A stretch of 64,000 nucleotides of DNA from Proteiniborus ethanoligenes (GTDB lineage: Bacteria; Bacillota; Clostridia; Tissierellales; Proteiniboraceae). The DNA lies in assembly GCF_900107485.1 (NCBI RefSeq), contig NZ_FNQE01000004.1, forward strand, positions 1 through 64,000, read 5' to 3'. The notes beneath the pieces are model-generated. The model was given only the letters and a program-made list of their open reading frames with translations, had not been told where the DNA came from and made no database searches. Made by a program: the position numbers and the translations under genes. Shown piece after piece: positions 17,424 through 26,712 of this stretch (position 1 is the stretch's first letter; every line of letters starts with the position of its first letter).

Positions 17424-18566
17424 ATGAATACTAAATTACTTAAATATTTTCCTATTGCAATAATAGGTATAATTATTATTTTAATATTTGCTTCACCTTT
17501 GACCGTAAATAAAGAGCATCATTTTGACTTTGAACATGCCCAGGTAATAGGTATAAACAACGAAGCTTTAGAAGAAGATACGGTAATTCCTAACCTTATG
17601 CTTGGATATCAGCAAATAAAAATAAAAATATTGACTGGTAAATATGCAGATGAGGAATTTAACATAAGAAACCCTATGAGTAGAACCTACAATGTACATA
17701 CAAAGCCTGGAGATAAAATAATAATAAGTATTGAAGAGGAAAAAAGCGAAATAAAAAGTATCTCTGTATTTAATTATAAAAAAGAACATGCTGTTTATAT
17801 TTTGGTAGCACTTTTTTTTGTAGTGCTTTTAGTCTTTGGCGGCATGAAGGGATTAAAATCCTTTATTTCCTTAGTATTTACAGGAGTTCTCATAATATTT
17901 TTCATGATACCACTATTTTTTAAGGGCTATAGTCCTATACCATTAACTATCCTAACCGTAGCAATAACTACAATTGTAACCATAGTGATGGTTGACGGCA
18001 TAAATAAGAAAACCATAGCTGCCATAGCAGGAACTATTCTAGGGGTAATCATAGCTGGCTTAATATCATATATAAGCAGTAGACTTGCTAATTTATCAGG
18101 TCTTACAATGAACGAGGCTGAAGAGCTTATGTACATAGCGGGTGTAAAGGATTTGAAGGTTAGGGGACTAATGTTTTCCGCTATACTAATAGCAGCTTTA
18201 GGTGCTATAATGGACGTAGCCATGTCTATAGCATCTTCTACCTTTGAAATACATAAGACTAATCCGAAAATTTCATTTAAAAATCTATTGGCATCGGGGC
18301 TTAACATCGGAAGGGATATTATGGGTACCATGTCTAATACCTTAATTCTTGCATTTATAGGTAGTTCTTTAAATATTATTATCCTTTTAATGGCCTATGA
18401 AATGCCTTATACTCAGCTGATCAACTTAGATCTAATAGTGACAGAGGTAGTACAAAGTGTTTCAGGAAGCATAGGAATTATTCTTACAGTTCCCATAACA
18501 GCTATGATCTCTACTTATTTAGCTATACATGAAAAAACTAAAAAAAATTCTAAATTAAGATTCTAA
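17424..18566 (+). CDS. YibE/F family membrane protein
   Basis: A 380-residue integral membrane protein of the YibE/F family, whose role is unknown. One N-terminal span (about 8-25) is followed by an extracytoplasmic beta-rich region (to about 120) and then seven or so hydrophobic segments containing the family features VFGGMKG, DGINKKTIAAIAGT, AALGAIMDVAMSIAS and GRDIMGTMSNTLILAF. The ATG at 17424 follows AAGGAGGG; an upstream in-frame codon at 17400 does not. It stands alone and is convergent with the deaminase gene. Confidence 0.9.
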   Translation: MNTKLLKYFPIAIIGIIIILIFASPLTVNKEHHFDFEHAQVIGINNEALEEDTVIPNLMLGYQQIKIKILTGKYADEEFNIRNPMSRTYNVHTKPGDKIIISIEEEKSEIKSISVFNYKKEHAVYILVALFFVVLLVFGGMKGLKSFISLVFTGVLIIFFMIPLFFKGYSPIPLTILTVAITTIVTIVMVDGINKKTIAAIAGTILGVIIAGLISYISSRLANLSGLTMNEAEELMYIAGVKDLKVRGLMFSAILIAALGAIMDVAMSIASSTFEIHKTNPKISFKNLLASGLNIGRDIMGTMSNTLILAFIGSSLNIIILLMAYEMPYTQLINLDLIVTEVVQSVSGSIGIILTVPITAMISTYLAIHEKTKKNSKLRF

Positions 18567-18597
18567 TCTACAATTATATAAGCTGCACTTATTAAAA

Positions 18598-18708
18598 AGA
18601 GCAGTATGTCAAAATGCTGCCCAGACCGTAGACAAAGCTCAGTTTTTAATCGTAAGATTTTAGGTTGAGCTTTGTCTGCAGTCTGAAGGCAGTACACGAT
18701 ACTGCTCT
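18598..18708 (-). terminator. Long hairpin terminator of the nucleoside importer operon
   Basis: A nested inverted repeat pairs 18598-18607 with 18699-18708, the CTGCCCAGAC region with GTCTGAAGGCAG, and 18631-18641 with 18666-18676. On the minus strand a T-run follows it. It is much longer than a simple terminator and may also act on the convergent yibE/F transcript. Confidence 0.7.
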
Positions 18709-18712
18709 CAAA

Positions 18713-20083
18713 CTATTGTTTTGATTCTCGTTCTTTCCTTATCATTTTTTCAGATATTGTATGAGCTTTTACTCTAATGTCTTCTACATCTTTATTAAAT
18801 AAATGTCCTTTTTGAGCTACAATTTTACCATTCACAATTGTAGTATCCACTAAGCTACTGTTTCCACAGCTTACTACAGCTACGATTGGGTCATGGCAAC
18901 CTGCAAAGGCAACATCATTTAAATCTAACAAAACTATATCAGCTGCCTTATTTACCTCTAAAATACCTATATCATTTCTTCCAAGTACTTCGGCTCCTCC
19001 TCTTGTGGCTAGTTTAAGAGTCTCATAAGCAGTCATACCATCATCACCATATTTAAGATGGTTTAATAAATATGCCCTCCTAATTTCCTCCCACATGTTA
19101 GAGGAATCATTACTAGCACTACCATCTACTGCTATGCTAAGCTTTACTCCTTCTTTTAGCATTTCACTAGTTCTGCATATGCCGCTGCCTAATTTCATAT
19201 TAGACGAAGGACAATGTGCAACTCCTGTACCTTTAAGCCTTTTTATTTCTTCATCATTTAGATGTATTGAATGAGCAAACCATACATCTGGTCCTAACCA
19301 CTCTAGGTCTTCCATTAGGTCTAATGGCCTTAAGCCAAATTTCTCCAAACAATATCTCTCTTCATCTAAGGTTTCAGCAAGGTGTGTATGCATCATTACA
19401 TTTTTTTCTCTTGCCAAATCCTTTGTAAGTCTCATTAAGTCTAAAGTCACAGAGAATGGGGAACATGGTGCCAGTGCAATTCTCTGCATAGAATATATGC
19501 CTGAATCATGATATTTATCTATAAGACGAATGGAATCTTCTATAATAGTATCTTCACTTTGAACTACACAGTCTGGTGGCAATGCTCCTTTGCTTCGTCC
19601 TGATGACATAGAGCCCCTTGTTGCATGAAATCTCATACCTATTTCTTGTGCTGCTTGAAACTGATAATCTATCAGATTCCCGGGCTGTCCTTGTGGGAAT
19701 ACATAATGATGATCCATTGTAGTAGTGCAGCCTGTTCTTAAAAGCTCACTAAAAGCGACTAATGATCCATAATAAACTGCATCAGGAGTCAAATGCTTCC
19801 AGAATTCATAAGAACCCACTAGCCATGAAAAAAGAGGCTTATCTTGAACTTCAGGAATTCCTCTAAACAATGTCTGATAAAAATGATGGTGAGTATTAAC
19901 AAAACCAGGCATAGCCATCTTATTTGTACAATCAATTACCTCAGTATTATTGTCAGCTGGTATATTTTCAGATATTTGTACTATTTTATTTTCTTCTATT
20001 AAGATATCATTTCTTTTTATAATCTGGTCTAAGTCATTAAAGGTCAGTATATGACTAATGTTTTTAAGTAATAATTTCTTCAT
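18713..20083 (-). CDS. 8-oxoguanine deaminase-like amidohydrolase
   Basis: A 456-residue metal-dependent deaminase of the amidohydrolase superfamily (TRZ/ATZ branch). Metal ligands are visible in GFVNTHHHFYQTLFRG (about 60-75), HTHLAE (about 230-235), HSIHL and the AVDGSASND loop. The FYQTLFRG and QDKPLFSWL segments resemble 8-oxoguanine deaminases. It should hydrolyse an amino group from a purine-type ring released by the phosphorylase encoded just upstream. It is the last gene of the importer operon. The ATG at 20083 is chosen over the adjacent TTG because AGGAGG lies six bases before it. The exact substrate is inferred. Confidence 0.8.
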   Translation of the reverse strand: MKKLLLKNISHILTFNDLDQIIKRNDILIEENKIVQISENIPADNNTEVIDCTNKMAMPGFVNTHHHFYQTLFRGIPEVQDKPLFSWLVGSYEFWKHLTPDAVYYGSLVAFSELLRTGCTTTMDHHYVFPQGQPGNLIDYQFQAAQEIGMRFHATRGSMSSGRSKGALPPDCVVQSEDTIIEDSIRLIDKYHDSGIYSMQRIALAPCSPFSVTLDLMRLTKDLAREKNVMMHTHLAETLDEERYCLEKFGLRPLDLMEDLEWLGPDVWFAHSIHLNDEEIKRLKGTGVAHCPSSNMKLGSGICRTSEMLKEGVKLSIAVDGSASNDSSNMWEEIRRAYLLNHLKYGDDGMTAYETLKLATRGGAEVLGRNDIGILEVNKAADIVLLDLNDVAFAGCHDPIVAVVSCGNSSLVDTTIVNGKIVAQKGHLFNKDVEDIRVKAHTISEKMIRKERESKQ

Positions 20084-20122
20084 CAATTTCCTCCTATCTT
20101 ATTGTATATAGTGATAACAAAC

Positions 20123-20171
20123 TTAAACCTTGTCACTCAGAAACAACAAAATCTAAATGAACAAGGTTTAA
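20123..20171 (-). other. Intercistronic hairpin between phosphorylase and deaminase genes
   Basis: An 11-bp stem (TTAAACCTTGT with ACAAGGTTTAA) spans the gap between the two genes. It has no clear T-run, so it could stabilise or attenuate the transcript. Confidence 0.55.
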
Positions 20172-20183
20172 AAATTCAATAAA

Positions 20184-20960
20184 TTATTTGTTCTTCGTCT
20201 GCTCGTATCTGTAAATAGTTTCAAGCACTACTCTTATTTCACTTTCCCATGCTTGAGCAAGTTTAGTATTTTCTGTTTCGTATATTACTTCCCCTGTGTT
20301 AAGATTTCCTGATACTCCACATATACATGCTGCTTTTAACTTACGCAAATGAGCTATAGTAAATATAGCAGAAGCTTCCATTTCTACATTGCTAACTCCT
20401 AAGTTAATCAATTTTTTTATCCATTCTTCTGTTTCGCCATAGAAAGCATCATCAGTAGCACTTATACCATAATGCAATCCATATCCTAACTCATCCTTCA
20501 TTTCATTTGCTGTATTAATTAACAAGCTCGTAAATTCAATATCAGGTATTGCAGGAAAACAATCAGGCACGTAAAATCTAGAAGTCCCTTCGTTTTTCAT
20601 AGCACCTGTAGATATAAGTAAATCTCCTATTTTCATTTCTGGTTGCAATGCAGCAGAACTTCCTATACGAATAAATACCTTTGCTCCTATATTAGCCAAT
20701 TCCTCTGTAGCAATAGCTGCAGAAGGGCATCCCATTCCAGTTGAAGTAACACTTATCTTAACTCCTTTGTAATATCCAGTAAAAGTTCTATGCTCTCTAT
20801 TATGTGCTATTAATTCAGCATTGTCTAAATACTTAGCAACAATGTCACTTCTCATCGGATCGCCAGGAAGTAAAACATATTCACCCACATCTCCTGGCTT
20901 TAACCTAATATGATATTGTGGTCTTCCTAATGTCTTTTCTGCTTTATTTAAAATAGTCAC
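20184..20960 (-). CDS. Nucleoside phosphorylase (uridine phosphorylase-like)
   Basis: A 258-residue cytoplasmic NP-I family phosphorylase that splits a nucleoside with phosphate into base and ribose 1-phosphate. The features are LLPGDPMRSD (about 29-38), STGMGCPSAAIATEEL (phosphate and ribose site), RIGSSAALQ, and the ribose-binding MEASAIFTIA (about 193-202). These fit the uridine phosphorylase branch, though the operon also carries a purine-type deaminase, so a purine nucleoside is possible. Translation starts with GTG after GAGGAGAGGATT. It is the sixth gene after the importer genes, 26 bases past the second permease. Confidence 0.85.
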   Translation of the reverse strand: MTILNKAEKTLGRPQYHIRLKPGDVGEYVLLPGDPMRSDIVAKYLDNAELIAHNREHRTFTGYYKGVKISVTSTGMGCPSAAIATEELANIGAKVFIRIGSSAALQPEMKIGDLLISTGAMKNEGTSRFYVPDCFPAIPDIEFTSLLINTANEMKDELGYGLHYGISATDDAFYGETEEWIKKLINLGVSNVEMEASAIFTIAHLRKLKAACICGVSGNLNTGEVIYETENTKLAQAWESEIRVVLETIYRYEQTKNK

Positions 20961-20986
20961 TATTAATCCTCTCCTCTAAAATTATA

Positions 20987-21904
20987 TTATTCTTCATTTG
21001 AAAAAGCTTTGCCAGTATGTGATGGACCCTTTGCATTTTTGTAAGCAAAGACTAATACAATTAATGTTGCAATATAAGGAATAGACTCAACTAACTGAGC
21101 TGGTATAGATAAACCTTGTGTGCTTATCTGTATGGCCATAACATATCCAAAAAATAAGGAAGCTAACAATCCGCCTAAAGGTGTCCATCTCCCAAATATC
21201 ATTGCTGCTAATGCAATAAATCCTCTACCCGCTGTCATGTTTTTAGTAAATACATTTAACATTCCTATAGAAAGATATGCTCCACCTAGTCCAGCTAAAG
21301 CACAGCCAGCAATAACTCCACCATACATATAAAGCTTTACATTTATTCCTAATGATTGAGCTGCATATGGATTTTCTCCTACAGAACGTAGTCTAAGTCC
21401 TGCATTTGTATAGTACAGAAAGAAATGACTAGCTATTACAAGAATAATACCTAATATAGTCAGATAGCTCATATTGTGTAATATAGTGCCTAATAAAGGT
21501 ATTGAATCAAAGGTTTTGCCTAAATTTCCTATTGTACTGACTGTAGGAGTCTGTCCCTTGTTGTTAAATATCATCTGAAGTAGAAAAACTGTCACGCTAC
21601 CTGCTAAAATGTTAATGGCTACACCACTTACAACGTGATCCGCTTGTAGCTTAATACAAACAAATGCATGTAGTACGCCTAAAATCAAGCCTATGACAAT
21701 GGCTCCTATTACTCCTAAAAATGCAGAATTAGTATAATAAGAAACTACTGCACTAGTAAATGCACCTGAAAGCATTATCCCATCAAGCCCTACGTTTACT
21801 ATACCTGCTCTTTCGTTAAATAATCCTCCTAAAGCTGTTATGAACAAAGGGGTTGCAATGGATAATGTAAGCACTACAATGCTAGGAGATATAAAGTTAC
21901 TCAT
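20987..21904 (-). CDS. Nucleoside ABC importer permease (NupQ type)
   Basis: A 305-residue inner-membrane permease with about eight to ten hydrophobic segments, of the branched-chain/ribose-like (BPD_transp_2) family. The N-terminal ATPLFITALGGLFNERAGIVN and the ATPase-contact segment GENPYAAQSLGIN are typical of the NupQ/YufQ branch, which carries nucleosides together with a BMP-family lipoprotein. The ATG at 21904 lies two bases past the stop of the partner permease, with AAAGGGTG before it, so the two are probably translationally coupled. Confidence 0.9.
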   Translation of the reverse strand: MSNFISPSIVVLTLSIATPLFITALGGLFNERAGIVNVGLDGIMLSGAFTSAVVSYYTNSAFLGVIGAIVIGLILGVLHAFVCIKLQADHVVSGVAINILAGSVTVFLLQMIFNNKGQTPTVSTIGNLGKTFDSIPLLGTILHNMSYLTILGIILVIASHFFLYYTNAGLRLRSVGENPYAAQSLGINVKLYMYGGVIAGCALAGLGGAYLSIGMLNVFTKNMTAGRGFIALAAMIFGRWTPLGGLLASLFFGYVMAIQISTQGLSIPAQLVESIPYIATLIVLVFAYKNAKGPSHTGKAFSNEE

Positions 21905-21906
21905 GT

Positions 21907-22959
21907 CTATTTCACCCTTTCATCCATTTTTACTAGCTTTTTGCTAATAAACTGTGCAGAAGCTATAAAAACAATTATCAAAGCTTGAAGTATAAGCCCC
22001 AATTCTCTAGGCACATCAACCTGTAGTGACATCGCCACGCCTCCAGTCTCTAATGCTCCAAATAATATAGCCGCAGGAATAATACCCAATGGATGATTTT
22101 TACCTAACAATCCTACTGCGATGGCTGTAAAGCCATAACCTGGAGAAAATGAATGTATAAACCTTTGATATACACCTAAAACCCTTTCTGCTCCTATTAA
22201 TCCAGCAAAAGCTCCACTTGAAATCATTGAAAGAAGCATTATTCTTTTATTGTTTATTCCTGCATAAGGAGATACTCTGCTATTAAAGCCATTGACCCTT
22301 ACATTGTATCCCCAAGGAGTATAGAATAAAAATATGAATATTATTATTGACAATATTATTCCAATTAAAAATCCTGTGTTCAGTTTAGATGTTGCTACTA
22401 ACTCTGTTAAAATAGACGTAGAATTAACTTTGAAGGTTTGTGCTACTAGGCCTGGCTCGTGAAAAACGTGAACAGTTAAATAACCTGTTAGTGCAAAAGC
22501 TACATAGTTTAGCATTACAGTAGATATGACTTCATGTACACCCCTTTTTACCTTTAAAAGAGCTGGAATATATGCCCACATCATACCCCCTAACATTGAA
22601 ACAACCAAGGTTAATGGGAGGTGTAAGATTTTAGGTAAACCTGTAACACTAAATCCTATTATGGATGCAAATATGGCTCCCATATACATCTGTCCTTCTA
22701 TACCAATGTTAAAAAGCCCTGCATTAGCTGCTATTAAAAATGATAGAGCTCCAAAAATATATGGAGTAGCTCTTTGGAGAGTATTAGCAAGAGCTTTAAT
22801 ATTTCCAAAGGAGCCATTGTACATTGCTTTGTATGCCTCTATGGGATTTTCTCCTATAAACAATATGATAATAGAGCCTACAAAAAGTGCACCTAATACT
22901 GCTAGGAGAGAAGGTATCGTGTTTATAATTATTTTATTTATCTTAGACGCTTTTTTCAT
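21907..22959 (-). CDS. Nucleoside ABC importer permease (NupP type)
   Basis: A 350-residue permease of the same family, forming a heterodimer with the 20987-21904 product. About nine membrane segments are visible, with the LFNIGIEGQMYMGAI signature and the cytoplasmic VNGFNSRVSPYAGINNKR coupling region. Its start overlaps the ATPase gene by 17 bases, and GGGGAGGAGA inside that gene serves as ribosome site. Confidence 0.9.
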   Translation of the reverse strand: MKKASKINKIIINTIPSLLAVLGALFVGSIIILFIGENPIEAYKAMYNGSFGNIKALANTLQRATPYIFGALSFLIAANAGLFNIGIEGQMYMGAIFASIIGFSVTGLPKILHLPLTLVVSMLGGMMWAYIPALLKVKRGVHEVISTVMLNYVAFALTGYLTVHVFHEPGLVAQTFKVNSTSILTELVATSKLNTGFLIGIILSIIIFIFLFYTPWGYNVRVNGFNSRVSPYAGINNKRIMLLSMISSGAFAGLIGAERVLGVYQRFIHSFSPGYGFTAIAVGLLGKNHPLGIIPAAILFGALETGGVAMSLQVDVPRELGLILQALIIVFIASAQFISKKLVKMDERVK

Positions 22960-24490
22960 GTCTAACTGTCTCCTCCCCTGCTTTTTCTCCTGCCATCATG
23001 AGCCCAATCTGCTCCTTAGTAAAATCTTCAGGCTTGCCCACTCCCATTATCTCTCCCCTAAAAATTACTGCTATTTTATCGGAAAGTGAGAGTACTTCTT
23101 CAAGCTCATTTGATACTAATAAAATAGCTGCTTTTTCTGCACTTCTTTCTAATAGATTTTTATATATAAATTCTATTGCACCAATATCTACTCCCCTAGT
23201 GGGTTGAACTGCTATAATAAGTTTGGGATTATCATAAAGCTCTCTTCCAATTATTAATTTTTGCTGGTTCCCACCAGATAAACTCATTATAGAAGAACTT
23301 AGATTTGATATTTTCACATTATTCTTTTCAACTATTTCCTCTGCTCTTTTCTTCACTTTGTTTTTTGATAGAAAAAGTTTGTTTAAAAGGCTTGGCTCAT
23401 GTTGAAAACCTAGATAGGAATTATCTAGCACACTAAAATCTTGAACTAGACCTTCCTTCAATCTGTCGGAAGGTATGCATCCAATATCTCTTCTTTTTCT
23501 GTAGTTTACTGTACTCTTATTGTTTATTTCTTGTCCAAATAAATTAATTGTCCCATAATCAATGTGATGAAATCCCAAAACACTTTCAACTAATATTTCT
23601 TGACCATTTCCTGCTATTCCAATAATACCTAGTATTTCTCCTTCTCTAATTGTTAAATTTATATTATTTATTCTTTGTTGAGTTTTGTTTCCAGTTACTT
23701 TTAGATTTTGTAATTCTAAAACTGTCTCTCCAAATGCTCCTTTTACTGGTTTCTCAACCTGAAGAATTACATCTCTTCCCACCATTCTATTAGCTAGTAT
23801 CCTCTCATCTACTTCTTTAATGCAATAAGTCCCAACAGATTTGCCATCCCTTATAACAGTCACTTCATCTGATACTTCCATAACCTCTTTTAATTTATGG
23901 GTTATAAATATGATTGTACAGCCGTTCTTAACTAAATCCCTTATAATTTGAAAGAAACTGTCTATTTCTTGGGGTGTGAGAACTGCTGTTGGCTCATCAA
24001 AAATTATTAATTTTGCTCCTCTGTATAGTATTTTTAATATTTCTAGTCTTTGCTGGAGACCTACAGGTAGGTCTCCAGTCTTTGCATCTAAATCTATCTC
24101 TAAATTATACTGCTTACATATTTCTTGGATTTCTTTTCTGCCTTTTTCTTTTCTAAATAGTATCTTAGAATCTGGTTCTGCACCTAAAAGTATATTTTCT
24201 AGTACTGTAAACGCTTCGACTAACATAAAATGCTGGTGTAAAATACCGATACCTTTTTGAATGGCATCTTGAGGAGACTTTAGCTGTAATGGCTTTCCGA
24301 ACAAATAAATGTCCCCTTCATCTGGAGAATATAATCCACAAAGGTTTCTTACAAGAGTTGTTTTGCCTGCTCCATTTTCTCCTATTATTGCATGAACACT
24401 ACCCTCTTTTACTTTTATATCAACTCCGTCATTTGCTTTTACTATTCCAAAGTGTTTTTTTAATCCTGTCACTTCTAGTGCATAATTCAT
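22943..24490 (-). CDS. Nucleoside ABC importer ATPase (NupO type)
   Basis: A 515-residue ATP-binding subunit with two tandem ABC domains. The first has GENGAGKT (about 37-44), a DLPVGLQQRLEI signature and IFDEPTAVLTP (Walker B). The second has a degenerate Walker A (GIAGNGQEI) but a good SLSGGNQQK signature, as in ribose and nucleoside importers where only one site is fully canonical. It powers the two permeases encoded downstream. AGAGGATGGG precedes the ATG. Confidence 0.92.
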   Translation of the reverse strand: MNYALEVTGLKKHFGIVKANDGVDIKVKEGSVHAIIGENGAGKTTLVRNLCGLYSPDEGDIYLFGKPLQLKSPQDAIQKGIGILHQHFMLVEAFTVLENILLGAEPDSKILFRKEKGRKEIQEICKQYNLEIDLDAKTGDLPVGLQQRLEILKILYRGAKLIIFDEPTAVLTPQEIDSFFQIIRDLVKNGCTIIFITHKLKEVMEVSDEVTVIRDGKSVGTYCIKEVDERILANRMVGRDVILQVEKPVKGAFGETVLELQNLKVTGNKTQQRINNINLTIREGEILGIIGIAGNGQEILVESVLGFHHIDYGTINLFGQEINNKSTVNYRKRRDIGCIPSDRLKEGLVQDFSVLDNSYLGFQHEPSLLNKLFLSKNKVKKRAEEIVEKNNVKISNLSSSIMSLSGGNQQKLIIGRELYDNPKLIIAVQPTRGVDIGAIEFIYKNLLERSAEKAAILLVSNELEEVLSLSDKIAVIFRGEIMGVGKPEDFTKEQIGLMMAGEKAGEETVRHEKSV

Positions 24491-24538
24491 TTATCCCATC
24501 CTCTCATACATAACACAAACAAAACTGTGTTGTAATCA

Positions 24539-25591
24539 TTATTGGGCAGTAACGTCAATTACTTCTATTGTTCCATCTATAATTCCCTTTTTAATTTCTT
24601 CTAGCTTATTAATTACTTCTTCTCCAATTATATCTTTTGTATATTTCATCTCCGAAAGTCCTACACCGTTATTTTCAAGACCAAATAGCTTCAATTCCCC
24701 TACAAAGCTTTTATCTACAACATCTTGTATAGATTCAAATACTGCTACATCTACTCTTTTCATCATCGAAGCAAGCACTAAGCCTTCTGCCATATAATCC
24801 TGATCTGAGTTAATTCCCAGTGCATACTTGTTTGCATCCTTTGCAGCTTCAAATAACCCAGTTCCAGAACCACCAGCTACAGGATAAATAATGTCTATTC
24901 CTTGTGAGTACATAGATGCTGCAATGTTTTTTGCTTTACCAGGATCATTAAATGCACTAAAATCTGACCCTATAGGTTGAACTATTACTTCGATATCCTT
25001 ATTAATATATTTTACTCCTTGCTCGTATGCATTAGTGAATCTATTTAAAAATGGTATATCCATAGCTGGTATACAACCCACTTTATTCGTTTCAGTCATC
25101 AAAGCAGTTAATGCACCTATTAAAAATGAACCTTCATGTTCTTTGAATGTTAATGATTGTACATTAGGTTGCTCTACTACTGCATCTACTATAGCAAATT
25201 TTGTGTCTGGGAATTCTTGTGAAACTATATTCATAGGCTCAGCCATATCAAAGCCTACTCCTATTACCATATCATTTCCCGCATTAGCTAAATCTCTTAA
25301 CAACCCTTCTGTTGAAGCTAAATCTATCGGCTCCACTACCTTAAGTTCTATATTCAATTCTTTTTCTGCCTGTTTTGCACCATCATAAGCAAGGTCATTA
25401 AAAGATTTATCTCCTAAGCCCGCTACTCCTGTAAGTAAACCTACTTTTACTTTTTCTCCTTCATCTGTACCGGAAACGTTTTCATTGTTTGCAATATTCT
25501 CATTGCTATTTACTTGATTATTATCTTTCCCGCAAGCTACTAATGTAAAAAGCATAATTAAAACTAATAGAAGCGATAAAAATTTTTTCAT
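24539..25591 (-). CDS. BMP-family nucleoside-binding lipoprotein
   Basis: A 350-residue lipoprotein with a lipobox LVAC (Cys20), exported and anchored outside the membrane. Mature features include GVAGLGDKSFNDLAYDGAKQ and VIGVGFDMAEPM, the signature of the Bmp/PnrA/NupN nucleoside-binding family. It captures the substrate for the importer encoded downstream. The ATG follows AAGGAGGAAATATT. A CAACA/TGTTG inverted repeat lies upstream at 25662-25679, between it and the regulator gene. Confidence 0.92.
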   Translation of the reverse strand: MKKFLSLLLVLIMLFTLVACGKDNNQVNSNENIANNENVSGTDEGEKVKVGLLTGVAGLGDKSFNDLAYDGAKQAEKELNIELKVVEPIDLASTEGLLRDLANAGNDMVIGVGFDMAEPMNIVSQEFPDTKFAIVDAVVEQPNVQSLTFKEHEGSFLIGALTALMTETNKVGCIPAMDIPFLNRFTNAYEQGVKYINKDIEVIVQPIGSDFSAFNDPGKAKNIAASMYSQGIDIIYPVAGGSGTGLFEAAKDANKYALGINSDQDYMAEGLVLASMMKRVDVAVFESIQDVVDKSFVGELKLFGLENNGVGLSEMKYTKDIIGEEVINKLEEIKKGIIDGTIEVIDVTAQ

Positions 25592-25661
25592 AATATTTCC
25601 TCCTTATTTTTTGTTTTTTAGCATCTCCTTAGTTTGGAAAATATACTTTTATTATTAACGG

Positions 25662-25679
25662 CAACACCTCCAAATGTTG
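25662..25679. promoter_or_regulatory. Short inverted repeat upstream of the nup operon
   Basis: CAACA and TGTTG arms with an 8-base centre lie between the GntR gene and the lipoprotein gene. This is a weak candidate operator for the GntR regulator. Confidence 0.35.
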
Positions 25680-25713
25680 TTTTTGTGTTTTATTAAATTA
25701 TTTAATATAGCTT

Positions 25714-26472
25714 CTATGACATGTATGCTACTGTTCTACAAGCTGTAAATCTTATAAATTGTGGAAGATAATATTCTGTATTATACATTACAGGTATACC
25801 ATCCTTACTATATTCAATAGTATCCACCCTAAAAAGAGGACTGCCTTCCTTTATATCGAAAAGCCTTGACAGCTTAGCATCAGACACGACTGGAATCAAT
25901 TCAATAAAGTCATGAGTAAGCTGACAATGACAGTACTTTTCGACAAAATAAAACATTGAATCCTCTAACTCTTCTGTTTTAAAATCTGTCCTTGAAAGAT
26001 ATTTCTTAGGAATTCTATCAATGCAAAATGCTGCAGGTGCCCCATTAGCTAAAAACCTCTTTTCTACAACAAGAATCTCTTCATCTTTTTCAATAGATAA
26101 ATTTTCTGACTCCAGTTGATCAGATTTTTTCCAATGGTATAATATCTCGTCTACACTAGAATCGTAGCCATTATCTTTAATGAACTTAGCAATTTCTCTA
26201 GCATCCTCTATGCGACATGTCAATTTCTTAGCAAATGATGTTATAGTAGTACTGCTACCTTGATTTCTTGCAATGTAGCCTTCCTTTTCTAAGATTGTCA
26301 GTGCCTCTCTGACAGTCAGCCTACTTACGCCTAACTGTTCTGCCAATTCAACTTCAGATGGTAATTTTAATCCAGCAGTTCCATCATCAGATAATATATA
26401 TGCCTTTAAACTTTCGAGTACCTTTTGAACAGCGGTTTGTTTTTGAATTTTTCTAACATTTAATATACTCAT
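25714..26472 (-). CDS. GntR/HutC-type transcriptional regulator (UTRA)
   Basis: A 252-residue DNA-binding regulator. Residues about 10-80 form the GntR winged helix (LPSEVELAEQLGVSRLTVREAL), and 90-250 the UTRA ligand-binding domain typical of the HutC branch. It stands directly upstream of the importer/phosphorylase/deaminase genes on the same strand, so it most likely senses a nucleoside, base or sugar phosphate and controls that operon and itself. GAGGAGTGAAAAT precedes the ATG. Confidence 0.88.
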   Translation of the reverse strand: MSILNVRKIQKQTAVQKVLESLKAYILSDDGTAGLKLPSEVELAEQLGVSRLTVREALTILEKEGYIARNQGSSTTITSFAKKLTCRIEDAREIAKFIKDNGYDSSVDEILYHWKKSDQLESENLSIEKDEEILVVEKRFLANGAPAAFCIDRIPKKYLSRTDFKTEELEDSMFYFVEKYCHCQLTHDFIELIPVVSDAKLSRLFDIKEGSPLFRVDTIEYSKDGIPVMYNTEYYLPQFIRFTACRTVAYMS

Positions 26473-26594
26473 ATTTTCACTCCTCTGATAAGCTGATGAT
26501 AATATCGTTTGCTTATAAGGTCTTTATTCGACATCATTTTTAATAATCCTCTTTTTTTAGATAAATATTATAAATTATTTATTTCGAAAGATAA

Positions 26595-26637
26595 AAAACT
26601 GGGTTAAACCACTAGTAAAGTGATTCGCCCCAGTTTT
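26595..26637 (-). terminator. Terminator of the HAD phosphatase gene
   Basis: A stem AAAACTGGG with CCCAGTTTT carries an inner ACCACT/AGTGAT pairing and is followed on the minus strand by a T-run. Confidence 0.8.
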
Positions 26638-26712
26638 AATTGTTAGACATTATAATAATTATTTAGTTAAGTTCTAGCTTCATAATCTATCTAGCGAACA
26701 GTACCTGTCCAT

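Noticed and set aside
25592-26700. A purine riboswitch before the nup operon
   Set aside because: The conserved purine aptamer core was not found on either strand; a GntR regulator is present instead.
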